The notes under the pieces are model-generated. The model did no database searches and was not told the DNA's origin. It worked only from the letters and a program-made list of their open reading frames with translations. The position numbers and the translations under genes were made by a program. From positions 1 through 52,904 of the forward strand of contig DJJU01000010.1 in the NCBI GenBank assembly GCA_002434305.1: a DNA stretch of 52,904 nt. The letters are read 5' to 3'. Positions 24,440 through 31,177 of this stretch are shown here, piece after piece (positions within the stretch are counted from its first letter, which is position 1; each line of letters opens with the position of its first letter). Source of the stretch: Alicycliphilus sp. UBA6560. Lineage in GTDB: Bacteria; Pseudomonadota; Gammaproteobacteria; Burkholderiales; Burkholderiaceae_C.

Positions 24440-24505
24440 GCTTCGTTTGGAAGAGGGCCATCCCTAAGGGCGGCGTGGCGCGCCGGGGCAGCGCGGAAGG
24501 TCAGT

Positions 24506-24532
24506 GTTTCGGATTGTGGCAGGCAAAAATAA
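24506..24532 (-). promoter_or_regulatory. Candidate sigma-28 promoter before motA
   Basis: On the minus strand, TTATTTTT, an 11-base spacer and TCCGAAAC match sigma-28 elements at 5 of 8 positions each, with exact spacing. It lies about 66 bases before the motA ATG. The -10 resembles that of the fliC2 promoter (TCCGAAAA). Confidence 0.4.
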
Positions 24533-24604
24533 AGGATTGCATTTGCACGCGGCGCGGCCTCCGCCCACCGCGTGCGGCTGGGTATATGGGTAAAAACCGG
24601 CTCC

Positions 24605-24645
24605 GGCGCTTATCCATCAAGTGTCAGCAGCTATTGAAAATATAG
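24605..24645. repeat. Intergenic palindrome family 1, partial copy after fliC1
   Basis: GGCGCTTATCCATCAAGTGTCAGCAGCTATTGAAAA matches one arm and the core of the family. It sits between the 3' end of fliC1 (minus) and the motA promoter region. The 227-base gap 24440-24666 holds no gene. Confidence 0.65.
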
Positions 24646-24666
24646 CGAAACCAGTTCGTTGCCCCC

Positions 24667-26154
24667 TCAACCCTTGAGCAGTGCCAGCACGCCCTGCGGA
24701 ATCTGGTTGGCCTGGGCCACCATGGCGGTGCCGGCCTGCTGCAGGATCTGGGTGCGCGACAGGTTGGCCGTTTCGGCCGCGAAGTCGGCGTCCTGGATGC
24801 GGCTGCGCGAGGCGGACATGTTTTCCGACGAGGTGTTCAGGTTGGCAATGGCCGTTTCAAAGCGGGCCTGCAGGGCGCCGAAGCTGGCGCGCTGGCCGTT
24901 CACGGCGGCTAGGGCGGAGTCGATGATCTTCAGAGCCTTGGTGGAACCGTCGACTGTGGATACATCGATCTGATCTACGGAATTGAGCGTTGCCGTTGTA
25001 GTGCCAGTCCCGAATGCGTTGACTACGGGCGCAGTTACCGCGCCGCTGACCGTGCTGAACCCCTTGTCGGAGGAGAGCTGCACCGTGCCCGATGCCGTAA
25101 CGCCAAGCCCAACAGTTGCAAGGCCAAGACCTGCTGCCGAAACAGGAGCAGCAAAAGTGCCGTCGCTTTTAGCTGCTGCTAGCTCAACGCTTGAAGCTGC
25201 AGCTGCAGAATTGTTCACCAAGCGGATGTTGTCGCCGGCTTCGTTAGTCAGGGTAATCTTGCCTTCGGTGAGCTTGGCGGTGACACCCGTTTGCGAAGAG
25301 ACATCATTGATCGCCTTTACGGCTTCATTCAGGTTCCCTCCGGAGACACTGAAACTGACATTAGCTGCTGTCTTATTGCTCGATTCGATTGCCAGTGAAT
25401 AGGCGCCGTCTATCAGCCCCAGTTGCGCCAATGTACGCGCAGAAGCGCTCACGCCGGTTTTCTCGGTCTGACCATTGATGGCTGCAGCAATCTCTGCTGC
25501 ACTGTCGGTTGCGGCCAGCCCTTGGATCGTGGCCGACTCCAAACCATTGATAGTCAAGGCTGTACCAATTTGGGGAGTAACTGCAGTGCCTCGCGCTGCA
25601 CTATCGTCTGCAACAGCCTGCCCCGCTGAGTTCATCAATTGAGCACCATATGTGCCGGTGCGGAAGTTGCCTGTGGTGGCCGTGATGGTTTGGTTGGCGT
25701 TGGCCCCCACCTGGAACGTGGCCGAGCCGAACGAGCCGTCGAGCAGCTTCTGGCCGTTGAACTCGGTCGTCACCGCCATGCGGTCCAGCTCGGACAGCAG
25801 CTGGCCCACTTCGGCCTGGATGGCCTTGCGGTCGCTGGCCGAGTTGGTGGCGTTGGCCGACTGCACCGCCAGCTCGCGCACCCGCTGCAGGATGTTGCCG
25901 GCGCCAGCCAGCGCGCTTTCAGCCACCTGCGACAGCGAGATGCCGTCGTTGGCGTTGCGCGCCGCCTGGTTCAGGCCGCGGATTTGCGCCGTGAAGCGCT
26001 CGGAGATGGCCAGGCCGGCGGCATCGTCCTTGGCGCTGTTGATGCGCAGGCCCGACGACAGGCGCTGAATCGAGGTGTTGAGCGAACCCTGGCTCACGCC
26101 CAGGTTGCGCTGGGCGGTGAGCGAGGCGACGTTGGTGTTGATCGTGGATGCCAT
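24667..26154 (-). CDS. fliC: Flagellin FliC, copy 1
   Basis: The 495-residue flagellin has the conserved N-terminal D0/D1 region (MASTINTNVASLTAQRNLG, SSGLRINSAKDDAAGLAISE) and C-terminal D1/D0 region (ASRSRIQDADFAAETANLSR, ILQQAGTAMVAQANQIPQGV). The middle (about residues 165-400) is the variable surface part and has visibly lower GC and different codons than its surroundings. It is head to head with a second flagellin and shares nearly identical ends with it. CAGGAG precedes the ATG. I see no good sigma-28 promoter pointing to this copy, unlike copy 2. Whether it is expressed is open. Confidence 0.97.
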   Translation of the reverse strand: MASTINTNVASLTAQRNLGVSQGSLNTSIQRLSSGLRINSAKDDAAGLAISERFTAQIRGLNQAARNANDGISLSQVAESALAGAGNILQRVRELAVQSANATNSASDRKAIQAEVGQLLSELDRMAVTTEFNGQKLLDGSFGSATFQVGANANQTITATTGNFRTGTYGAQLMNSAGQAVADDSAARGTAVTPQIGTALTINGLESATIQGLAATDSAAEIAAAINGQTEKTGVSASARTLAQLGLIDGAYSLAIESSNKTAANVSFSVSGGNLNEAVKAINDVSSQTGVTAKLTEGKITLTNEAGDNIRLVNNSAAAASSVELAAAKSDGTFAAPVSAAGLGLATVGLGVTASGTVQLSSDKGFSTVSGAVTAPVVNAFGTGTTTATLNSVDQIDVSTVDGSTKALKIIDSALAAVNGQRASFGALQARFETAIANLNTSSENMSASRSRIQDADFAAETANLSRTQILQQAGTAMVAQANQIPQGVLALLKG

Positions 26155-26497
26155 GGCAAGACTCCTGCGGGGCTTCGGTTCGGTGGGTGCTGCCAGCTAA
26201 GGGCAGCAGCCCTGGCGGCGGACGGTGGGAGACGATGCTGGCGATTGTGGTGACGCGCCGCCGCGGCGTTGGCGCGATAAACGGCGCAAAAACCGGCCAA
26301 TCCGTGCGTTAGCGCCCTAAAGTTTTCCAAGCACGATCCGAAAACACATTCAACGGGACGTTTGAAACAAGGAGTGACGCCCCGCCGTTCCACAGCAAGG
26401 CCCACACAGGCACTGGGAACCCGCGCTGCTCAGGGATTGAGAGGCGCAGACGGCGGCAACGCCACATTCCAGCCACTTCTTTTGCAGGAGATTTGCA
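26155..26497. other. Divergent flagellin intergenic region
   Basis: These 343 bases lie between the two flagellin start codons and hold no gene. They contain one strong sigma-28 promoter directed to fliC2 (26318-26344), a roughly 150-base leader for that gene, and a small hairpin TGCCAGCTAAGGGCAGCA near fliC1. GCAGGAG ribosome-binding sites occur at both ends in opposite orientation. The flanking flagellin 5' ends are inverted repeats of each other. Confidence 0.8.
26318..26344 (+). promoter_or_regulatory. Sigma-28 (FliA) promoter for fliC2
   Basis: TAAAGTTT, the 11-base spacer TCCAAGCACGA and TCCGAAAA match the consensus at 8 of 8 and 6 of 8 positions. The start codon of fliC2 follows about 150 bases later, giving a long untranslated leader. 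Confidence 0.9.
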
Positions 26498-27976
26498 ATG
26501 GCTTCCACCATCAACACCAACGTCGCCTCGCTCACCGCCCAGCGCAACCTGGGCATCAGCCAGAACTCCCTCAACACCTCCATCCAGCGCCTCTCGTCGG
26601 GCCTGCGCATCAACAGCGCCAAGGACGATGCCGCCGGCCTGGCCATCTCCGAGCGCTTCACCAGCCAGATCCGCGGCCTGAACCAGGCGGTGCGCAATGC
26701 CAACGACGGCATCTCGCTGGCCCAGACGGCCGAAGGCGCACTGAAGGCCTCGGGCGAGATCCTGCAGCGCGTGCGCGAGTTGTCGGTGCAGTCGGCCAAC
26801 GCCACCAACTCGGCGTCCGACCGCAAGGCCATCCAGGCCGAAGTGGGCCAGCTGCTGTCCGAAATGGACCGTATCTCGCAAACCACCGAGTTCAATGGAC
26901 AGAAGCTGCTGGATGGCTCGTTCGGCTCGGCCACTTTCCAGGTGGGCGCCAACGCCAACCAGACGATCACGGCCACTACGGGCAACTTCCGCACCTCCAC
27001 CTATGGTGCGCAGTTGATGCAATCGAAGGGCCAGACGGTCGTCGATACGACGGCTGGCACGGAAGTGAAGCCAGCCATCGGTACCTCGGTGGACATCAAC
27101 GGCCTGGAGAAAGCCAGTGTCACTCTTGGCGCTAACGATAGCGCGGCCACCGTGGCTTCCAAGGTGAACGAGAAGGCGGAGAAGACCGGTGTCACGGCTT
27201 CGGCACGCAATGTGTCGCAGCTGTCGGACCTTCAGGCAGGCCAGTCTTATTCGCTCGCCATCACGTCGAGCAACACGACGGCCGCCAACGTGACGTTCAG
27301 CGTATCCGCAGGGGGCGACCTGAGCGAGGCGGTGAAGGCCATCAATGATGTGTCTTCGCAGACGGGGGTCACTGCCAAGCTGGCTGAGGGCAAGATCACG
27401 CTGACCAATGAGGCGGGCGACAACATCCGCCTGGTCAACAACTCTGCAGCCGCTGCCGCCACCTTCAAGCTGGCCGCGTCGGATGGCGCCGGCGGCTTCG
27501 GCGCGGCTTCCGCGGCGGTGGCTAACGGCGGGTTCGGCGCCACTACCACGGGGACCGTGGAGTTGAACTCCGACAAGGGCTTCAGCACGGCTGTCGCTAC
27601 GGCTGCCACTGGGGGTGCAGTAGACGTATTTCCCGGGACCTCGGCTGCAGCGAAGCTCAATTCGGTGGACCAGATCGACGTTTCCACGGTCGATGGCGCC
27701 ACCAAGGCGCTGAAGATCATCGACTCCGCCCTGGCCGCCGTGAACAGCCAGCGCGCCAGCTTCGGTGCCCTGCAGTCGCGTTTCGAGACCGCAGTGAACA
27801 ACCTGCAAACCTCGGCCGAGAACATGTCCGCCTCGCGCAGCCGCATCCAGGACGCCGACTTCGCGGCCGAAACCGCCAACCTGTCGCGCACGCAGATCCT
27901 GCAGCAGGCCGGCACCGCCATGGTGGCCCAGGCCAACCAGCTGCCCCAGGGCGTGCTGGCCCTGCTGCGCGGCTGA
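26498..27976 (+). CDS. fliC: Flagellin FliC, copy 2
   Basis: The 492-residue flagellin shares the D0/D1 ends with copy 1 (MASTINTNVASLTAQRNLGI and QANQLPQGVLALLRG) and a conserved block in the middle (VKAINDVSSQTGVTAKL, KITLTNEAGDNIRLVNNS). The rest of the central region differs (EVKPAIGTSVDINGLEKASV, DVFPGTSAAAKLNSV). It is exported with FliS as chaperone and polymerised under the FliD cap. GCAGGAG lies before the ATG. It has a strong sigma-28 promoter and its own terminator, so it is the more likely major filament protein in the orientation sequenced. Confidence 0.97.
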   Translation: MASTINTNVASLTAQRNLGISQNSLNTSIQRLSSGLRINSAKDDAAGLAISERFTSQIRGLNQAVRNANDGISLAQTAEGALKASGEILQRVRELSVQSANATNSASDRKAIQAEVGQLLSEMDRISQTTEFNGQKLLDGSFGSATFQVGANANQTITATTGNFRTSTYGAQLMQSKGQTVVDTTAGTEVKPAIGTSVDINGLEKASVTLGANDSAATVASKVNEKAEKTGVTASARNVSQLSDLQAGQSYSLAITSSNTTAANVTFSVSAGGDLSEAVKAINDVSSQTGVTAKLAEGKITLTNEAGDNIRLVNNSAAAAATFKLAASDGAGGFGAASAAVANGGFGATTTGTVELNSDKGFSTAVATAATGGAVDVFPGTSAAAKLNSVDQIDVSTVDGATKALKIIDSALAAVNSQRASFGALQSRFETAVNNLQTSAENMSASRSRIQDADFAAETANLSRTQILQQAGTAMVAQANQLPQGVLALLRG

Positions 27977-28021
27977 TGAAGAAGGCATGAAGGCCGGGCC
28001 GGCTGGCCCAGGCCACTAGAT

Positions 28022-28063
28022 AAGGCGCGGCGGTGGCATCAGTCACCGCCGCGCCTTGCCGTT
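28022..28063 (+). terminator. Intrinsic terminator after fliC2
   Basis: A perfect 14-base stem AAGGCGCGGCGGTG / CACCGCCGCGCCTT (28022-28035 and 28044-28057) with an 8-base loop is followed by GCCGTTT. It lies 46 bases after the stop and should end the flagellin message before fliD. Confidence 0.85.
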
Positions 28064-28201
28064 TGGCAGGCCGGCGTGGTGGATTGGGGGCTTTCTGCCC
28101 CTCTTATCGCTGGCACCTGAAGCGGCAACGGCTTCGATAATGTCTGGCGTCGCGCGCTATGGGCGCCACGTCGGAACACATACAGGCAAAGGAGTGGAGT
28201 C

Positions 28202-29647
28202 ATGGCAAGCTTTTCATCGATCGGCATTGGCCTGGGGGGCAACGTCGATGTCAATGCGCTGATCAAGGCTTCGGTCGATGCCGTCAAGATACCCATCACC
28301 AAGACCGGCGGCCTGCAGCAGCAGGCGGCGCTGACCAACTCCAAGGTCTCGGCGTTCGGGCAGTTCAAGTCGCTCGTCTCCACCCTGGCCGACGCCGCCG
28401 GCAAGCTGACCAGCGTGACGGGCTGGAATGGCGCCAAGGCTTCGTCCTCCAACGCCGAGGCGGTCAGCGTCAGCGCCTCGGGCGGCGCGGCGGCCACGTC
28501 TTTCAGCGTGCAGGTGCAAAGCCTGGCCACGGCGCAGTCGTCGATGTCTGCAACCATTGCGGCCAAGCAGACGGTGGGGGCGGGCACGCTGAGCCTGCAG
28601 GTGGGCGGCTGGGCGGGCGAGCCCAAGGCATTCACCGCGGGCACTGCCGCGGCGGTGAACATCGAGGTCAGCGCCACCGACACGCTGGCCGATGTGGCCA
28701 GCAAGATCAATGGTTCCAAGGCGGGCGTCACGGCCACCATCCTCACGGATGCGCAAGGCGAGCGGCTGCTGCTGCGCAGCTCTGCCACAGGCGAAGAGGC
28801 CGGCTATCAGCTGTCGGTGCAGGACGCCGATGGCGAAAACACCGACAACGCCGGCCTGTCGCGCCTGGTGGCGGGCATGAGCACCGAGTACGCGAAGAAC
28901 GCCAGCGCCACGGTCAACGGGGTGGCCGTGAGCTCTGCCACCAATGCCTTCTCCGACACGGTGGCGGGGGTGACGTTCACAGCCCAGAAGGTGACGACCG
29001 AGCCGGTGACCATCACCGTGAGCAAGGACACCTCGGCCGTCAAGAAGAACATCGAGGACTTCGTTGCTGCGTATAACGCCGTCAACAGTGCGCTGAATGC
29101 CGCCACCAAGTACGACAAGGAAACCCAGACCAGCGCGTTGCTACAGGGCGACTCCACGGTGGTTGCTCTGCAAAATACGCTGCGCTCGGCCCTGCAGGCG
29201 GTGACGGGCTCGGGCGCGCTGCGCAACCTGTCGGCCGTGGGCGTGATTTCTGCGGGTGGCCTGGGGGCGGGCAATGTCTCGCCCGATGGTTCGCTGGAGC
29301 TGGACGCCACCAAGTTCAACAAGGCCATGGAAGACCCGGATGCGGTCAAGACCTTCTTCCGCGGCCCTGATGGCGGCAATGTGGCAGATGGCTTTGCCGG
29401 CAAGTTCAAGGCCGTGACGGACAAGCTGCTGGCTGCCGACGGCTTCTTCGCCACCAAGACCAAGACGTATGAGAACGCGCTCAAGCTCAACGCCAAGGAG
29501 GTCGAGCGCATCCTGGACCGTGCCGATCGCACCGAAAAAAGCCTGCAGCAGCGCTACACGGCGCTGGACACCAAGATGGCGTCGCTGAATGCGCTCAACG
29601 CCTACATCTCCCAGCAGGTGGCGACCTGGAACAAGTCCTCCAGCTGA
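28202..29647 (+). CDS. fliD: Filament cap protein FliD
   Basis: The 481-residue protein has the FliD N-terminal domain (SIGIGLGGNVDVNALIKASV, ALTNSKVSAFGQFKSLVSTL), a central FliD domain 2 region with hook-associated-like repeats (TLADVASKINGSKAGVTATI) and the C-terminal coiled-coil ending LNALNAYISQQVATWNKS. It caps the filament tip and folds flagellin into place. AAAGGAGTGGAGTC precedes the ATG. It starts the fliD-fliS-fliT group. A weak TTCGATAA about 65 bases upstream could be a sigma-28 -10, but no matching -35 is visible. Confidence 0.96.
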   Translation: MASFSSIGIGLGGNVDVNALIKASVDAVKIPITKTGGLQQQAALTNSKVSAFGQFKSLVSTLADAAGKLTSVTGWNGAKASSSNAEAVSVSASGGAAATSFSVQVQSLATAQSSMSATIAAKQTVGAGTLSLQVGGWAGEPKAFTAGTAAAVNIEVSATDTLADVASKINGSKAGVTATILTDAQGERLLLRSSATGEEAGYQLSVQDADGENTDNAGLSRLVAGMSTEYAKNASATVNGVAVSSATNAFSDTVAGVTFTAQKVTTEPVTITVSKDTSAVKKNIEDFVAAYNAVNSALNAATKYDKETQTSALLQGDSTVVALQNTLRSALQAVTGSGALRNLSAVGVISAGGLGAGNVSPDGSLELDATKFNKAMEDPDAVKTFFRGPDGGNVADGFAGKFKAVTDKLLAADGFFATKTKTYENALKLNAKEVERILDRADRTEKSLQQRYTALDTKMASLNALNAYISQQVATWNKSSS

Positions 29648-29718
29648 CGCGCAGGCCTTCAGTTTGCCGGCCAACTGCCGATAGATAGAGCAAGAGTCCA
29701 GCCTAGAGGAACACCGCC

Positions 29719-30159
29719 ATGTTCACCCCGTTCGGCGCCAGATCCGCCAGCGCCTACCAGCGCATCAATGTCGAGACCAGCATGCACACCATCGACCAGC
29801 ACCAACTGGTCAGCCTGCTGTATGAAGGGCTGATGTCCTCCATCGCCACGGCCCGCGGGGCGCTGGCGCGCGGCGATGTGCTGACCAAGTGCAACAGCGT
29901 CGCCAAGGCCGTGCGCATCCTCGAAGAAGGCCTGCTGACGGCGCTGGACCGGCAGGCCGGCGGCGAGGTGGCGGCCAACCTGGAGGCGGTGTACGACTAC
30001 GCGCTGCGCCGCCTGATCCTGGCCAACGCACGCAATGACGACGCCATGCTGCAGGAAGTCATGGGCCTGATCGAGCCCATCGCCCTGGGCTGGAAGGAAA
30101 TGAAAAACAACAAGGAAGCGGCCAACGAGGCGGTGCACCCTGCACTGGCGGAGGCCTGA
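29719..30159 (+). CDS. fliS: Flagellin chaperone FliS
   Basis: The 146-residue helical protein has the FliS signature SAYQRINVETSMHTIDQHQLVSLLYEGLMSSI near the N-terminus, followed by ALARGDVLTKCNSVAKAVRILEEGLLTALD and a C-terminal helix with MGLIEPIALGWKEM. It binds the flagellin C-terminus in the cytoplasm and prevents early polymerisation. It lies 71 bases after fliD and 3 bases before fliT. Confidence 0.96.
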   Translation: MFTPFGARSASAYQRINVETSMHTIDQHQLVSLLYEGLMSSIATARGALARGDVLTKCNSVAKAVRILEEGLLTALDRQAGGEVAANLEAVYDYALRRLILANARNDDAMLQEVMGLIEPIALGWKEMKNNKEAANEAVHPALAEA

Positions 30160-30162
30160 GAC

Positions 30163-30462
30163 ATGCCCGAAATGCTCATCGACTACTACAAGGCCATCGA
30201 AGCCAGCAGCGCCCGGATGCTCGAAGCCGCCAAGCTCAAGGACTGGGACGAGGTGGTGCGTTGCGAGGGCGCCTGCGCGGTGCTGATCGAGCAGCTGCGC
30301 TTTCAGGCCGGCCAGCAGGAGCTGGCGCCCGAGCACCGCAAGGAAAAGACCCGCATCATGCAGCGCATCCTGCGCAACGACGCGCAGATCCGCATCCTGG
30401 CCGAGCCCTGGATGGCGCAGTTCGAGCACCTGTTCGAGGGCCAGCCGCAGGTAATGCACTGA
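30163..30462 (+). CDS. fliT: FliD chaperone FliT
   Basis: The 99-residue helical protein directly follows fliS and matches the size and place of FliT, the export chaperone of FliD. Visible features are an N-terminal helix IDYYKAIEASSARMLEAAKLKDWDEVVRCEG and a C-terminal helix with ILRNDAQIRILAEPWMAQFEHLF. The pattern LKDWDEV is common in FliT-like proteins. In enterics FliT also restrains FlhDC, but flhDC is not in this window. Sequence conservation in the family is low, so the call leans on context as well. Confidence 0.85.
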   Translation: MPEMLIDYYKAIEASSARMLEAAKLKDWDEVVRCEGACAVLIEQLRFQAGQQELAPEHRKEKTRIMQRILRNDAQIRILAEPWMAQFEHLFEGQPQVMH

Positions 30463-30547
30463 CTTTCGCGCGGCCCCCCGGGGCACGATGCGGCGTGGTG
30501 GCGCCGCCGTGCCTTGGTTCACCACTCCAAGGGTTTCAAGGGCGCAA

Positions 30548-30587
30548 AAAAAAGCCGGCACCGCAAGGTGGCCGGCTTTTTGTTTTA
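30548..30587. terminator. Bidirectional intrinsic terminator between fliT and fliE
   Basis: AAAAAAGCCGGC and GCCGGCTTTTT pair around an inner ACC-GCAA-GGT hairpin, with an A run on the left and TTTTTGTTTT on the right. It can stop fliD-S-T transcripts on the plus strand and fliE transcripts on the minus strand. Confidence 0.88.
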
Positions 30588-30594
30588 TGAGTAA

Positions 30595-30646
30595 AAAGTG
30601 GCTCTAGCGCTTATGCAGCAAGCGCGAGCAGCTATGAAAAAATGAG
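30595..30646. repeat. Intergenic palindrome family 1 copy between fliT and fliE
   Basis: GGCTCTAGCGCTTATGCAGC, AAGCGCGAGCAGCTATGAAA forms a typical copy with core GCGCTT...AAGCGC. It lies between a bidirectional terminator and the fliE stop. Confidence 0.8.
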
Positions 30647-30658
30647 TGATGGCAGGCC

Positions 30659-30976
30659 TTACACCTGCATGTTCATGATGTCGGTATAGGCCTGCACCAT
30701 GCGGTTGCGCACGTGCAGCGTGGCCTGAAAGCCGATCTGCGCCTTTTGCATGGCGACCATGGTTTCCTCGAGGCTGACGTTGGGGTTCTCCAGCTGCACC
30801 TCCTGCTGCAGGGCGCCGGAGCGGTTCTGGGCGCTGCTGACGGACTGCAGGGCGTCCTTGAAGGCGGTGGCAAAACCGCCCTCCAGCCCACCCGTTCCTG
30901 GTTGAGGGGCGGTGGCGCGGCGGGCAAGCTGGGTGCCCGTCAAGGGGGCGGTGGTGCTGGAGATGCGCAGATCCAT
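30659..30976 (-). CDS. fliE: MS ring-rod junction protein FliE
   Basis: The 105-residue protein has the FliE C-terminal signature LENPNVSLEETMVAMQKAQIGFQATLHVRNRMVQAYTDIMNM, the usual ending. The N-terminal part is low in complexity, with FATAFKDALQSVSSAQNR. FliE is exported and links the MS ring to FlgB. The ATG at 30976 (MDLRISSTTAPLTG) gives the standard length. The open frame continues upstream without family similarity. It is divergent from fliF, with about 200 bases between them, the common arrangement. Confidence 0.95.
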   Translation of the reverse strand: MDLRISSTTAPLTGTQLARRATAPQPGTGGLEGGFATAFKDALQSVSSAQNRSGALQQEVQLENPNVSLEETMVAMQKAQIGFQATLHVRNRMVQAYTDIMNMQV

Positions 30977-31100
30977 GGTGGCGGGCTCCGGTCGAAGTGG
31001 GGCCAATACGAAAAAACTGGCGCCATCGTAGGGCGCCAAGGCGCTGCCCATGGGTGGGAAATGATGGCCAAAGGCGCGCTTTATCGGGCGAACGGCGGCC

Positions 31101-31120
31101 GGGGGCGGCTTCCATAATCG
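31101..31120 (+). promoter_or_regulatory. Candidate early-class promoter of fliF, motif shared with flgB
   Basis: GGGGGCGGCTTCCATAATCG is nearly identical to the element before flgB (12851-12870, minus). CATAAT at 31113-31118 is a likely -10 hexamer. It lies about 60 bases before the fliF ATG. GCGCTTTA is found 29 bases before CATAAT here and 18 bases before it at flgB, an 11-base difference. Confidence 0.5.
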
Positions 31121-31177
31121 CCGCACCGCCCATGGTCCGTGCCACGGGCGGCCCCCTTGTTCCTACCGCTGCCCACG

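Noticed and set aside
26155..26310. A sigma-28 promoter for fliC1 at GCCGTTTA on the minus strand
   Set aside because: The -10 matches 6 of 8 positions, but the corresponding -35 region (CGGATTGG) matches only 2 of 8.
26309..27988. A long minus-strand frame opposite fliC2 continuing into the flagellin spacer
   Set aside because: It arises from complementarity to the flagellin gene, with no start signal and no family resemblance.
28125..28150. TTCGATAA before fliD as a sigma-28 promoter
   Set aside because: The -10 matches, but no TAAAG-like -35 lies at the right distance, so it is not listed as a feature.
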